Source: Streptomyces sp. NBC_01463
GTDB lineage: Bacteria; Actinomycetota; Actinomycetes; Streptomycetales; Streptomycetaceae
NCBI GenBank assembly: GCA_036227345.1
Contig: CP109468.1
Span: 310,001 to 374,000 of the forward strand
DNA: 64,000 nt
Direction of reading: 5' to 3'
Under the pieces are notes generated by a model, which did no database searches, was not told where the DNA came from, and saw nothing but the letters and a program-made list of their open reading frames with translations. This document shows positions 54,041-63,936 of this stretch, in pieces (the stretch's first letter is position 1; every line of letters starts with the position of its first letter). The position numbers and the translations under genes are program-made.

Positions 54041-55042
54041 TCACGGGGCGGGAGGCGTCGGCGCTCTGCGGCCGGCGTGGGCGGTGGCCAGTTGCCGGGC
54101 CACGCGCGGGCCGAGCACGGAGACCACGAGCAGCACGCCGGTGACGACGATCTGGGACTGTGCGGAGACGTTGAGCAGACTCATCACGTTCTGCAGGGCA
54201 CCGAGCAGGACGACTCCGGCGACGGCGCCGCCGAGCGTGCCCCTGCCGCCGTCGAAGTCGATGCCGCCGAGCAGTACGGCCGCGACGACCGAGAGTTCGA
54301 GTCCGGTGGCGTTGTCGTAGCGGGCGCTGGCGTAGTGCAGCGCCCAGAAGACGCCGGTGAGCGAGGCGAGCAGGCCGGTGGCGGCGAACAGCCACAGCTT
54401 GTGGCGCTTGACGCGGACCCCGGCGAACCGGGCGGCCTCCTCGTTGGCGCCGACGGCGAACAGGGAGCGGCCGAAGGGCGTCGCGTGCAGGGCGACGACG
54501 GCTAGTGCGAGCAGGACCAGGAAGGGCAGGAGCGCGTACGGCACGAAGGTGTCGCCGATGCGGCCCGTGGCGAAGTCCAGGTACTGCGTGGGGAAATCGG
54601 TGACGGCGTCGGAGCCGAGCACGATCTGGGCGATGCCCCGGTAGGCGGCCAGGGTTCCGATGGTGACGGCGAGGGAGGGCAGCCCGAGCCGGGTCACCAG
54701 CAGCCCGTTGACGAGACCGCAGACCACGCCGATCAGCAGACACAGCGGGATGATCATCTCGATGGCCAGTCCGGCGTTCCACAGCGCGCCCATCACCGCG
54801 CCCGAGAGCCCTGCGGTGGAGGCGACGGACAGGTCGATCTCGCCGGCCACCACCAGCAGCGTCATCGGCAGGGCGATGAGTGCGATCGGCAGCGTGTTGC
54901 CGATCAGGAACGACAGGTTGAGCGCGTTCCCGAATCCGTCGACGAAGCCGAAGGACAGCAGCAGGAGTACGAGGAGCATCGCGCCGACGACCGTGTCCCA
55001 GCGCACGGCGCGGGTGAGTGAGGTGCCGAGGGAGTCAGCCAT
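54041..55042 (-). CDS. rhaQ: Rhamnose ABC transporter permease
   Basis: A 333-residue BPD_transp_2-type permease with 8-10 hydrophobic helices. VVAGEIDLSVAST and VNGLLVTRLGLPSLAVTIGTLAAYRGIA are the family signatures, and VGANEEAARFAGVRVKRHKL is the cytosolic EAA-like loop that meets the ATPase. The start overlaps the end of the other permease gene by 8 bp. Together they form the heterodimeric channel. Confidence 0.86.
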   Translation of the reverse strand: MADSLGTSLTRAVRWDTVVGAMLLVLLLLSFGFVDGFGNALNLSFLIGNTLPIALIALPMTLLVVAGEIDLSVASTAGLSGAVMGALWNAGLAIEMIIPLCLLIGVVCGLVNGLLVTRLGLPSLAVTIGTLAAYRGIAQIVLGSDAVTDFPTQYLDFATGRIGDTFVPYALLPFLVLLALAVVALHATPFGRSLFAVGANEEAARFAGVRVKRHKLWLFAATGLLASLTGVFWALHYASARYDNATGLELSVVAAVLLGGIDFDGGRGTLGGAVAGVVLLGALQNVMSLLNVSAQSQIVVTGVLLVVSVLGPRVARQLATAHAGRRAPTPPAP

Positions 55043-56075
55043 TGCGGGCGTTCCTCTTCTTCAGGGCGCGGGCGACGCGCAGTGCGACCATCCGGTCGAC
55101 GGCGATGGCGAGGATGAGCAGCACGCCGTTGATGGCGAGGACCCAGACCGAACTCACCCCGAGGGCGGGCAGCACGCTGTTGATGGAGGTGAGCAGCAGA
55201 GCGCCCAGGGCCGCGCCGTAGACGCTGCCGGAGCCGCCCGTGAAGACGACGCCGCCGACGACCACCGCGCTGACGACGGTCAGTTCGTAGCCGCTGCCCG
55301 TGGAGCTGTCCACGTTGCCGAAGCGGGCGAGGTAGAGGGCTCCGGACAGGCCCGCGAGGGCTCCGCACGCGGTGTAGGCGGCCAGGATCCGCCTGCGTAC
55401 GGGGATTCCGGCGAGCCGTGCGGCCTCCGGGCTGGAGCCCATCGCGTACAGCTCGCGCCCGCTCGGGTAGTGCCGCAGGTAGAAGGCGGTGGCGACGACG
55501 ACGGCGAGCGCGATCAGTGCCAGGTACGGGACGGCGGACAGCCCGCCCGAACCGAAGTCGACGAATCCGCCGGGCAGGTCGGACGCGGTGATCTGGCGGG
55601 AGCCGACCCAGATCGAGTCGATGCCCCGGATGATGTACAGCGTGCCGAGGGTGACGACGAGCGCCGGGACCTGGCCGAGGCTGACGAGCAGCCCGTTCAG
55701 CAGTCCGCAGCCGATGCCCAGTGCGACGGCGAGGACGACCGCCATGACCGGGCTGCCGCCGCCGTGCAGATAGGTGCCGGCGGCGAAGGCGCTGATGCCG
55801 AGCGTCGAGCCGACCGACAGATCGACGTTCCGTGTGATGACGACGACGGCCTGGCCCACCGCGACCAGGACCAGGATGGTGGCGTTGAGCAGGAGGTCCT
55901 TGATGCCCTGTTCGGAGAGGAACTCGCCGTTGCGGGCCTGGGTGATGCCGATCATCACCAGGAAGACGAGGAGGATGGCGAGTTCGCGGACCTTGAGGAC
56001 CAGGTCGACGAGGCGCCTGCCACCCGTCTTCCCGGGATCGAGGGCAGGTGCCGGCGGCTGTGCCGTGACCGTCAT
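55035..56075 (-). CDS. rhaP: Rhamnose ABC transporter permease
   Basis: A 346-residue permease of the same family as its neighbour. [18 protein letters not shown] and [28 protein letters not shown] are the signature segments; [18 protein letters not shown] is the ATPase-contact loop. The ATG at 56075 overlaps the ATPase stop (ATGA), so the genes are coupled. Assignment as RhaP versus RhaQ follows order and resemblance and could be swapped. Confidence 0.86.
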   Translation of the reverse strand: MTVTAQPPAPALDPGKTGGRRLVDLVLKVRELAILLVFLVMIGITQARNGEFLSEQGIKDLLLNATILVLVAVGQAVVVITRNVDLSVGSTLGISAFAAGTYLHGGGSPVMAVVLAVALGIGCGLLNGLLVSLGQVPALVVTLGTLYIIRGIDSIWVGSRQITASDLPGGFVDFGSGGLSAVPYLALIALAVVVATAFYLRHYPSGRELYAMGSSPEAARLAGIPVRRRILAAYTACGALAGLSGALYLARFGNVDSSTGSGYELTVVSAVVVGGVVFTGGSGSVYGAALGALLLTSINSVLPALGVSSVWVLAINGVLLILAIAVDRMVALRVARALKKRNARNG

Positions 56076-57604
56076 GCCGCCCTCCCGGTGGCTGCCGTCA
56101 TCACGGACTCCTCGGTGGCCAGGCTGCGCGGGATCTCCGCGGTGATGCGGCCCTCGTGCATGACGAGGACCCGGTCCGCCATACCGAGGATCTCCGGCAG
56201 GTCGGAGGAGATCATCAGGACGGCCACCCCGTCGGCGGCGAGCCGGGACAGCAGCCGGTGCACCTCCGCCTTGGTGCCGACGTCGATCCCGCGGGTCGGT
56301 TCGTCGACGATGAGGACCTTGGGGCCGGTCGCCAGCCATTTGGCGAGGACGACCTTCTGCTGGTTGCCACCGGAGAGCGTGCCGACCGCGTCGGCGATCC
56401 GGGCGTACTTGACCTGGAGTCTGACCGCCCAGTCCAGGGAGCGGTCGCGCTCGGCCGCCCGGTCCATCAGGCCGGCCCGCGCCGTCGTGCGCAGTCCGGT
56501 CAGCCCTATGTTGCGCGCGATCGACATGTTCATCACCAGGCCCTGGGCGCGCCGGTCCTCGGGCACGAGGGCGAGTCCGGCGGCCATGGCCAGACTGGGC
56601 GCGCCCTTGGCCAGCGGCCGGCCGTCGATCTCGACCTCGCCGCCGTCCCAGCGGTCCACGCCGAACACCGCCCGGGCCACCTCGCTGCGGCCCGCGCCGA
56701 CCAGTCCCGCGAGGCCGACGATCTCCCCGCGCCGCACCTCGAAGGAGACATCGGTGAAGACGCCTTCGCGGGTCAGCCTGCGCACGCTGAGTGCCACGGG
56801 GCCCGGTTCCGCGGGCTGCTTGGGGTAGAGCTCGTCGAGGTCCCGGCCGACCATCCGGCGTACGAGAGTGTCCTCGGTGAGGTCTTCGACGGGCTCGCTC
56901 GCGACCAGGGCGCCGTCCCGCAGGGTGGTGACGTGTCCGCAGAGGGCGAAGATCTCCTCGATCCGGTGGGAGATGAAGAGGACCGCCGCGCCCTGTTCGC
57001 GCAAGTTGCGCACGACGCCGAAGAGGCGGGCCACTTCGCTCCCGGTGAGGGCGGCGGTCGGCTCGTCCATGATGAGGACGCGGGCGTCGAGCGAGAGCGC
57101 CTTGGCGATCTCCACGATCTGCTGGTCGGCGATGGACAGGCCGCGGGCGGGCTGATCGGGGGCGAGGTCCACGCCGAGGCGGGCGAAGAGTGCGGCCGCC
57201 TCGGTGCGCACGGCCCGGTGGTCGACGCGGCGCAGGGAGCGGCGGGGCTGACGGCCCATGAAGATGTTCTCCGCGACGGACAGGTCGGGGAAGAGCGTCG
57301 GCTCCTGGTAGATCACCGCGATGCCCGCGTCGCGCGCGTCGGCCGGGCCGTGGAACACGACCGGGGCTCCGTCGAGCAACAGCGTGCCGGTGTCGGGCCG
57401 GTGGACGCCGGCGAGCGTCTTGATCAGGGTGGACTTTCCGGCGCCGTTCTCACCCGCGAGGGCGTGGGCCTCACCGGCACGGAGTTCCAGGGAGACGTCC
57501 TGGAGGGCGCGTACGGCGCCGAAGGACTTGCTCAGGCCCTGTGCGGCCAGGACGGGGGGCTCTCTCATGGCTGACACCGATCGGTCATCGAGGTTTCGTT
57601 CCAT
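56072..57604 (-). CDS. rhaT: Rhamnose ABC transporter ATP-binding protein
   Basis: A 510-residue protein with two ABC ATPase domains. Domain 1 has Walker [10 protein letters not shown] (about 52-60), signature-like LSIADQQ and Walker B VLIMDEP; domain 2 has the altered Walker [17 protein letters not shown] and [12 protein letters not shown], as in all carbohydrate uptake CUT2 ATPases. It drives sugar import. The start is the ATG at 57604; ATG 57568 is an alternative and neither has a clear ribosome site. It is the first gene of the operon and divergent from the rhamnosidase gene. Confidence 0.88.
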   Translation of the reverse strand: MERNLDDRSVSAMREPPVLAAQGLSKSFGAVRALQDVSLELRAGEAHALAGENGAGKSTLIKTLAGVHRPDTGTLLLDGAPVVFHGPADARDAGIAVIYQEPTLFPDLSVAENIFMGRQPRRSLRRVDHRAVRTEAAALFARLGVDLAPDQPARGLSIADQQIVEIAKALSLDARVLIMDEPTAALTGSEVARLFGVVRNLREQGAAVLFISHRIEEIFALCGHVTTLRDGALVASEPVEDLTEDTLVRRMVGRDLDELYPKQPAEPGPVALSVRRLTREGVFTDVSFEVRRGEIVGLAGLVGAGRSEVARAVFGVDRWDGGEVEIDGRPLAKGAPSLAMAAGLALVPEDRRAQGLVMNMSIARNIGLTGLRTTARAGLMDRAAERDRSLDWAVRLQVKYARIADAVGTLSGGNQQKVVLAKWLATGPKVLIVDEPTRGIDVGTKAEVHRLLSRLAADGVAVLMISSDLPEILGMADRVLVMHEGRITAEIPRSLATEESVMTAATGRAA

Positions 57605-57610
57605 TACATC

Positions 57611-57622
57611 TGAAAGGTTTCA
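57611..57622. promoter_or_regulatory. LacI-type operator, rhaT side
   Basis: TGAAAGGTTTCA: perfect 5-bp arms TGAAA/TTTCA around a central GG. It lies 7 bases before the rhaT start. LacI-family operators have such 12- to 16-bp dyads with a central CG or similar. Confidence 0.65.
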
Positions 57623-57750
57623 TTCAATTCCCAGGGAAGCTAGACCCGCGTCAACTACGCAGTCAATGGTTGGACTTGGAAATCTTCAAACCCCCTGAAG
57701 GTCGACGCGAACTCTTGACGCGACTGTCGCAATTACCTAGATTCACACCC

Positions 57751-57762
57751 TGAAACGATTCA
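57751..57762. promoter_or_regulatory. LacI-type operator, rhamnosidase side
   Basis: TGAAACGATTCA, the same dyad with a central CG and one mismatch, 28 bases before the rhamnosidase GTG. Its start is exactly 140 bp from the first copy. Confidence 0.65.
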
Positions 57763-57789
57763 TCGTCGAGTCGTGACGGAGCCCTCACT

Positions 57790-60700
57790 GTGATCAGCAG
57801 AAGACGACTGCTCGGCACCATCGCCGCCCCGCTGGGGACCGCCATCGCCGCCGGAGCAGTTCCGGCCGCCGGAGCCGCCGAGGGGAGGAGAAGTCCTGGC
57901 GGCTCGCTGCGCGTGACCGAACCGACCGTCGAGTACGTCCGCAATCCGCTCGGCCTCGACACCCCGGCGCCCAGAATGAGCTGGCCGCTCGCCGCGGACC
58001 TGCCCGGCCGGGAACAGACCGCCTATCAGGTGCGCGTCGCCACCGCGCCGCAGCGGCTCCCGGAGCCGGACGTCTGGGACAGCGGCAAGATCGCGTCCGA
58101 ACGGTCGGTCCTGGTGCCGTACGCGGGCCCGGCCCTCAGGGCGCGCACCCGTTACTACTGGTCGGTGCGCGTCTGGGACGACACGGGCGCCGCCTCCGCG
58201 TGGAGCGTGCCGTCGTGGTGGGAGACCGGTCTCACCGGCGCCTCGGACTGGTCGGCGCGCTGGATCGGGGCGCCGGAGGCGCTCGGCGCCCCGAAGCTGG
58301 ACGGCGCCTCGTGGATCTGGTTCCCCGAGGGCGACCCGGCGAGCAACGCCCCCGCCGCCACCCGCTGGTTCCGCGGCCGGGTCGAGGTGCCGGCCGGTGT
58401 CACGCGGGCACGTCTGGTCATGACGGCCGACGACGGCTACACCGCGTACGCCGACGGCGTCGAGGTCTCCCGTGCCGAACCGGACGGCCCGGCCGAGGGC
58501 TGGCGCCGCCCCGCCGTCGTCGACCTCACCGGATCACTCGGCCCGGGTGCCGGTTCCGTCGTCATCGCCGTCGCCGCCGTCAACGCCACCGAGAGCCCGG
58601 CCGGTCTGCTGGGCCTGCTGGAGCTGACGACCGCCGACGGTGTGCGCACGTACTCCACCGATGCCACCTGGAAGACCACCGCCGAGGAGCCGCCGGACGA
58701 CTGGCGCACTCCCGGGTACGCGGACGGCTCGTGGTCCGCCGCCGCGGTCCTCGCACCGTGGGGCGCGGGCCCCTGGGGCAAGGTGATGCCCGCGCACTCC
58801 CCCGCCACGCAGCTCCGCCACGAGTTCCGCATCCCGCGCAAGAAGATCGCGCGGGCCCGCCTGTACTCGACGGCGCTCGGCGTGTACGAGGCGTATCTCA
58901 ACGGCGAACGGGTCGGCGAGGACCGGCTCGCACCCGGCTGGACCGACTACCGCAAGCGTGTCCAGTATCAGACGTACGACGTGACGGCCCTGCTGAAGTC
59001 CGGCGCCAACGCGTTCGGGGCGACGCTCGCGCCCGGCTGGTACGCGGGCAACATCGCCTGGTTCGGCTCGCACCAGTACGGCGGAGAGCCCGCCTTTCTG
59101 GCCCAGCTGGAGATCACCTACACCGACGGCACGACGGGCCGGGTGCTGTCCGGCACCGACTGGCGGGTGGTGAACGGGCCCGTCACCGGCGCCGATCTGC
59201 TGATGGGCGAGGAGTACGACGCCCGGCTGGAGACCAAGGGCTGGACCGGTGCGGGGTTCGACGACTCGGCGTGGCTGCCGGCCGCCGAGGGCGCGGAGGT
59301 CACGGCCGGACTCGTCGCCGAGGCCGGCGGGCCCACCCGCGTGGAACGCGAGCTCAGCACCCGGAAGGTGACCGAGCCCGAGCCCGGCGTCTTCGTCTTC
59401 GACCTCGGCCAGAACATGGTCGGCGCCGTCCGCCTCACCGTGTCGGGGGCCGCCGGAACCACCGTGCGCCTGCGCCATGCCGAAGTGCTCAACCCCGACG
59501 GCACGATCTACACCGCCAACCTGCGCACGGGCCCGCGCCACGGACACGTACACACTCAAGGGCGGCGGAACGGAGACGTACGAGCCGCGGTTCACCTTCC
59601 ACGGCTTCCGCTACGTGGAGGTGACCGGCTATCCCGGCACTCCCCCGCCCTCGGCCGTGACCGGGCGCGTCATCCACACATCGGCGCCCTTCACCATGGA
59701 CTTCACGACCGACTCGCCCCTGCTCAACCAGTTGCACCACAACATCACCTGGGGCCAGCGCGGCAACTTCCTGTCCGTGCCCACCGACACTCCCGCACGC
59801 GATGAACGGCTCGGCTGGACCGGTGACATCAACGTCTTCGCCCCCACCGCCGCCTACACCATGGAGTCGGCGCGCTTCCTCTCCAAATGGCTGGTCGACC
59901 TGCGCGACGGCCAGGCGGACGACGGCGCCTTCCCGGATGTCGCGCCGCAGCTCGACTCGATGGGCGGCGGCGCGGCCGGCTGGGGAGACGCGGGGGTCAC
60001 GGTGCCGTGGGCGCTCTACCAGGCGTACGGGGATGTGCGCGTCCTGGAGCAGTCCTGGCCCTCCATGGTGAAGTGGCTCGGCTATCTGGAGCGCAACAGC
60101 ACCGGCTTCCTGCGGCCGGCTTCCGGCTACGGCGACTGGCTGAACATCCAGGACGAGACGCCGAAGGACGTCATCGCCACCGCGTACTTCGCGTACAGCG
60201 CGGGCCTGGTCGCACGGGCCGCGGAGGTGCTCGGCAAGGACCCGGCCCCGTACACCTCCCTGTCCGGCAGTGTCCGCGACGCCTTCCGTGCCGCCTATGT
60301 CTCCGCGGACGGCCGGGTGAAGGGCGACACACAGACCGCCTACGTCCTGGCGCTGTCCATGGATCTCCTGACGGACGGCGAGCGCGGGCCGGCCGCCGAC
60401 CGGCTCGTCGAGCTCATCAGGGCCAAGGACTGGCATCTGTCGACGGGCTTCCTCGGCACCCCTCGGCTGCTGCCGGTGCTGACCGCGACCGGGCACACGG
60501 ACGTCGCGTACCGGCTGCTGATGCAGCGCACCTTCCCCAGCTGGGGCTACCAGATCGACCGTGGTGCCACCACGATGTGGGAGCGGTGGGACTCGATACG
60601 GCCGGACGGAAGCTTCCAGGACGCGGGCATGAACTCCTTCAACCACTACGCGTACGGCTCGGTGGGTGAGTGGATGTACGCGAACATCGCGGGCATCGCC

Positions 60701-60991
60701 CCGGGTGCGCCGGGCTTCCGGAAGATCCTTGTGCGGCCGCGCCCCGGCGGCGGGGTGACCGAGGCCGAGGCGCGATTCGTCTCCGTCCACGGACCGGTCG
60801 GCACCCACTGGAAGCAGACCTCGGACGGTTTCCGGCTCGATCTGACCCTGCCGGCCAACACGACCGCCGAGGTCTGGATTCCGGCCGCGGCCGCGGCGGA
60901 CGTCTCGCACGGCAGCGCGGAGTTCCTGCGGATGGAGGACGGGTGCGCCGTCTTCGCCGCCGGTTCGGGGGGACACCGCTTCACCACCTGA
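57790..60991 (+). pseudogene. GH78 alpha-L-rhamnosidase with a one-base frameshift
   Basis: A Tat-exported (MISRRRLLG) GH78 enzyme. Frame one runs to 59805 with the N-terminal Fn3-like and beta-sandwich domains and AYLNGERVGEDRLAPGWTDY; after about 59530 the protein continues in another frame to 60991 with the catalytic (alpha/alpha)6 barrel: TDTPARDERLGWTGD, YGDWLNIQ, TTMWERWDSI (acidic catalytic residues), and NHYAYGSVGEWMY. Reading ACGGGCCCG at 59527-59535 with one G less restores TANLRTARATDTYTLKG and gives about 1,066 residues, a normal length. It is either a real null mutation or a sequence error. It would release L-rhamnose for the divergent transporter. GTG start, GGAG 8 bases upstream. 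Confidence 0.85.
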
Positions 60992-61010
60992 CCGGCCTCC
61001 GGCCGCGTCC

Positions 61011-61054
61011 AGCGCCCGGCCCTGCGGGAATCCTCTGCCGCGGGGGCGGGCGCT
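61011..61054. terminator. Bidirectional terminator
   Basis: Arms 61011-61027 and 61038-61054 pair at 15 of 17 positions with a 10-nt loop; the outer AGCGCCCG/CGGGCGCT is perfect. It lies between the convergent rhamnosidase and aldo/keto reductase genes. Confidence 0.7.
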
Positions 61055-61947
61055 CACGGACGGGCATCCTCGAGCCGCGCCATCTCGGCCTCGCTCAAGG
61101 TGAGGTGCACGGCGCGGGCCGAGTCCCGGATCGATCCCGGGCGGCCGGATCCGGGCACCGGGACCGAGACCGGGGACCGGGCCAGCAGCCAGGCCAGGGC
61201 GACCTGCTGCGGACTGACGCCGTGCGCGGCCGCGACGTGGTGGAAGGCGGTGCCGGCGGAGACCGGTCCCGACGGGCCGTCGAGCGAACTTCGGGAGATG
61301 CCTCCCAGCGGACTCCAGGGCAGGAACGCCAGGCCCAGCCGCTCGCACAGACGGAACTCGGGCTCGCTGTCGCGCACCGCGGGAGAGTACCGGTTCTGTA
61401 CGGAGACCAGCCGGTCACCGAGGATCGCGTGCGCCTGGCGGATCTGGCCGGTGGTCACGTTGGAGATGCCGGCCGCGCGGATCGTACCGGCGTCGATCAG
61501 GTCGCTCAGCGCCCCGACCGAGTCGGCCCACGGCACGGCCGGGTCCGGCTTGTGGAGCTGGTACAGGCCGATCGACTCGACGCCCAGGCGCCGTGCGGAT
61601 GCCTCGGCGGCGCGCCTGAGGTGGTCGGGCGTGCCGTTGACCGTCCAGGTTCCGTCGCCGGGACGGCCGCGGCCGCCCTTGGTGGCGACCAGGACGCCGG
61701 AGGTGTCGCCGCCGTGGCTCCGCAGGGCGCGGGCGATGAGGAGTTCGTTGTGGCCGCTCTCGCCGGCGTGCCAGTGGTAGCTGTCGGCGGTGTCGATGAA
61801 CGTGATGCCCGCGTCGAGAGCGGCGTGGAGGGTGGCGACGGCCTGCGACTCGTCCGGGCGTCCCTCGATGGAGAGCGGCATGGCGCCCAGGCCGACGGCG
61901 CTGACCTCGACCGTTCCGATGGTGCGGTGGTCCATGGCGGGACTCAT
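61054..61947 (-). CDS. Aldo/keto reductase
   Basis: A 297-residue (beta/alpha)8 oxidoreductase. The catalytic tetrad is visible as Asp52, Tyr57 (IDTADSYH), Lys90 (VATKGG) and His132 (YQLHKPD); the NADP-binding end has SVPVPGSGRPGSIRD. It reduces an aldehyde or sugar ketone. Its ATG overlaps the stop of the upstream epimerase gene (ATGA), so both are made together. It is not obviously part of rhamnose use, though the neighbourhood allows a sugar substrate. Confidence 0.9.
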   Translation of the reverse strand: MSPAMDHRTIGTVEVSAVGLGAMPLSIEGRPDESQAVATLHAALDAGITFIDTADSYHWHAGESGHNELLIARALRSHGGDTSGVLVATKGGRGRPGDGTWTVNGTPDHLRRAAEASARRLGVESIGLYQLHKPDPAVPWADSVGALSDLIDAGTIRAAGISNVTTGQIRQAHAILGDRLVSVQNRYSPAVRDSEPEFRLCERLGLAFLPWSPLGGISRSSLDGPSGPVSAGTAFHHVAAAHGVSPQQVALAWLLARSPVSVPVPGSGRPGSIRDSARAVHLTLSEAEMARLEDARP

Positions 61948-62891
61948 CCTCGGGTGGCGGGGTCGGTGGATGCGGCGAGTGCTTCGGTGACGGCTCCGGG
62001 CAGCCAGTCGGCCGTGCGGGAGAAGACGAATCCCCGTTCCTTGGCACGGCCGTTGCTCATGGCGTAGTGCCGGTCGACGGAGAACGGGCCGGCCGGGGTG
62101 TCCGGGGGAACCGTGCGGAACACGGGTGGCCGGCCGGTCCGTGCGGCGATGGCCGCGCCGAGTGCGCGCGCGTCGAGCAGGCCGTCGGAGCAGGCGTTGA
62201 GCGGGCCGGTGAAGGTGGTGGCCGTCGCGGCCCACAACAGGAGGGCGGCGAGTTCCTCGTAGTGGATGAAGACCGTGGGCAGGTCATCGGCGCGCACGGC
62301 GATCTCCGTTCCGCGGGCGACGCGTTCGACGTAGTACGCCAGACGTCCGGTGAACTCCTGGGCGCCGCCGCCGAGCACGTGGGCGCTGCGCACGGTGGCG
62401 AACCCGAAGGGGGCGTCCCGGGTGAAGACCGCCTCCGCCTGTCGTTTGCCCTCGGCGTAGTGGCTCTCCAGATACGTCGCGTCGTGCCAGGGCAGGTCCG
62501 GACTCACCTGCCAGGCGGCCGGGTCCACGAGGTCCTCCGCCACCGGCGTGTCCGGGCCGACGGCAGGCAGGGCGGCGGTCGCCGGGTCGTAGACCTCGAT
62601 GGTGGAGGTCATGACGTAGCGCCGGGTGCGGCCGCCGAAGGCGCGGACGGCGATCGCGGCCTGGACCGGGGTGTAGCAGACCTGGTCCACCACCACGTCG
62701 TACGTACGGGTGCCGAGCGCGGCGGTGAGGGCCGCCTCGTCGTCGCGGTCGACGACGAGGTGCTCGACGCCGGCGGGCGGCGGGGTCGAGCCGCGGTTGA
62801 TGACCGTGACCTGGTGCCCGGCCGCGAACAGCCGCTGAACCAGGAGCTTTCCGAAGTACCGACTGCCGCCGATGACGCAGATTCTTTGCAT
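61944..62891 (-). CDS. NAD-dependent epimerase/dehydratase-family protein
   Basis: A 315-residue extended SDR. GGSRYFG at residues 8-14 is the nucleotide-binding turn, VMTSTIEVYDP and the YAEGKRQAE segment (Tyr-x3-Lys) near 145-153 form the active site. The RNA-binding/isoflavone-reductase-like members of this type begin with ICVIGGSRYFGKLL. The ATG at 62891 is preferred to that at 62900 because AGGA lies 8 bases before it. It is divergent from a LysR gene and coupled to the aldo/keto reductase. Confidence 0.85.
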   Translation of the reverse strand: MQRICVIGGSRYFGKLLVQRLFAAGHQVTVINRGSTPPPAGVEHLVVDRDDEAALTAALGTRTYDVVVDQVCYTPVQAAIAVRAFGGRTRRYVMTSTIEVYDPATAALPAVGPDTPVAEDLVDPAAWQVSPDLPWHDATYLESHYAEGKRQAEAVFTRDAPFGFATVRSAHVLGGGAQEFTGRLAYYVERVARGTEIAVRADDLPTVFIHYEELAALLLWAATATTFTGPLNACSDGLLDARALGAAIAARTGRPPVFRTVPPDTPAGPFSVDRHYAMSNGRAKERGFVFSRTADWLPGAVTEALAASTDPATRG

Positions 62892-62962
62892 GCCCTCCAT
62901 CCTGGAGACGTACCGTACGCAGCAGAAGTACCGGCTTACTGGCCCCGTATGAAGGAAAACTG

Positions 62963-63874
62963 TTGATCGATGTGCAGCGGCTGCGCGTTCTGCGGGCGGT
63001 GGCGGAACACGGCAGCTTCAACCGGGCGGCGGCATCGCTGCGCCTCACACCCTCGGCGGTCTCCCAGCACGTGGCCGCTCTGGAACGGAGTCTCGGCTCC
63101 CAGGTCGTCGCGCGGAGCACGCGCGGTGTCACCCTCACACCGGCAGGCCGGATCATGGTCGGCGCGGCGGAGTCGGTCGCCGCCGAGCTGGAACACGCGC
63201 AGCAGCAGGTGACCGAGCTCCGCACGGGCCGGGTCCAGCTCACCGTCGCCACGTTCACCAGTGGCGGCAGGCTGCTGCTCCCCGGCGCCCTCGCCGAGCT
63301 GACCGCGGCCCATCCCGAAACCGTGCTGCATGTACGGGAGTTCGAGCCCGAGGAGAGTCTTCCCCTGGTCCGTCAGGGCGCGGTGGACGTCGCCCTCGCC
63401 TACCACTTCGACGGGCCGCTGCCCGGACAGCCGGGGCAGAGCCCCGCCCTGGAGTGGACGCCGCTGATGGACGACCCGCTGCATGTCGTGCTGCCCGAGG
63501 GGCATCGACTGGCCGGCCGTGACGAACTCGGTCTCGCCGAACTGGCGGGCGAGCCGTGGGTGCTCGGCTGTCTCAAGACCGAGGCGTATCTGCGCCGTTA
63601 CGCGGTGCGGGCCGGGTTCGACCCCGAGGTGCGCGGCACGACGAGCGACTACTTCTTCGCCCGCTCCCTCGTCGCCGCGGGCATGGGCATCTCGCTGATC
63701 CCGTCCATCGCGCTGGCACCGCGGATACCGGGCCTGCGCGCCGTCCCGGTCAGGCCCCCCGCACCGGCCCGGCACATCGGCGTCGCCACGATCGGCCACC
63801 GCCGCGCCCACCTCCAACTGGCCACCCTGATAGGCGCGCTGAGGACGGAGGCGGCCGTACCGGACGCTGGATGA
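62963..63874 (+). CDS. LysR-family transcriptional regulator
   Basis: A 303-residue LysR protein. FNRAAASLRLTPSAVSQHVAALERSLG at about 19-45 is the helix-turn-helix, and 90-295 is the effector domain (FEPEESLPLVRQGAVDVALAY; GTTSDYFFARSLVAAGMGISLIP). The start is TTG with AAGGA 6 bases upstream. It probably controls the divergent epimerase-reductase pair across a 71-base region that holds GTACCG repeats. Confidence 0.9.
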   Translation: MIDVQRLRVLRAVAEHGSFNRAAASLRLTPSAVSQHVAALERSLGSQVVARSTRGVTLTPAGRIMVGAAESVAAELEHAQQQVTELRTGRVQLTVATFTSGGRLLLPGALAELTAAHPETVLHVREFEPEESLPLVRQGAVDVALAYHFDGPLPGQPGQSPALEWTPLMDDPLHVVLPEGHRLAGRDELGLAELAGEPWVLGCLKTEAYLRRYAVRAGFDPEVRGTTSDYFFARSLVAAGMGISLIPSIALAPRIPGLRAVPVRPPAPARHIGVATIGHRRAHLQLATLIGALRTEAAVPDAG

Positions 63875-63898
63875 CCGCAAGACCTGCCCTTTGTTTCG

Positions 63899-63920
63899 CT
63901 CGTGCCACAGGGGGCACGAG
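63899..63920. terminator. Bidirectional terminator
   Basis: CTCGTGCC and GGCACGAG are perfect 8-bp arms around ACAGGG, 24 bases after the LysR stop and before the 3' end of the next, convergent gene. Confidence 0.65.
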
Positions 63921-63936
63921 CCACGCTCCACAGGGC

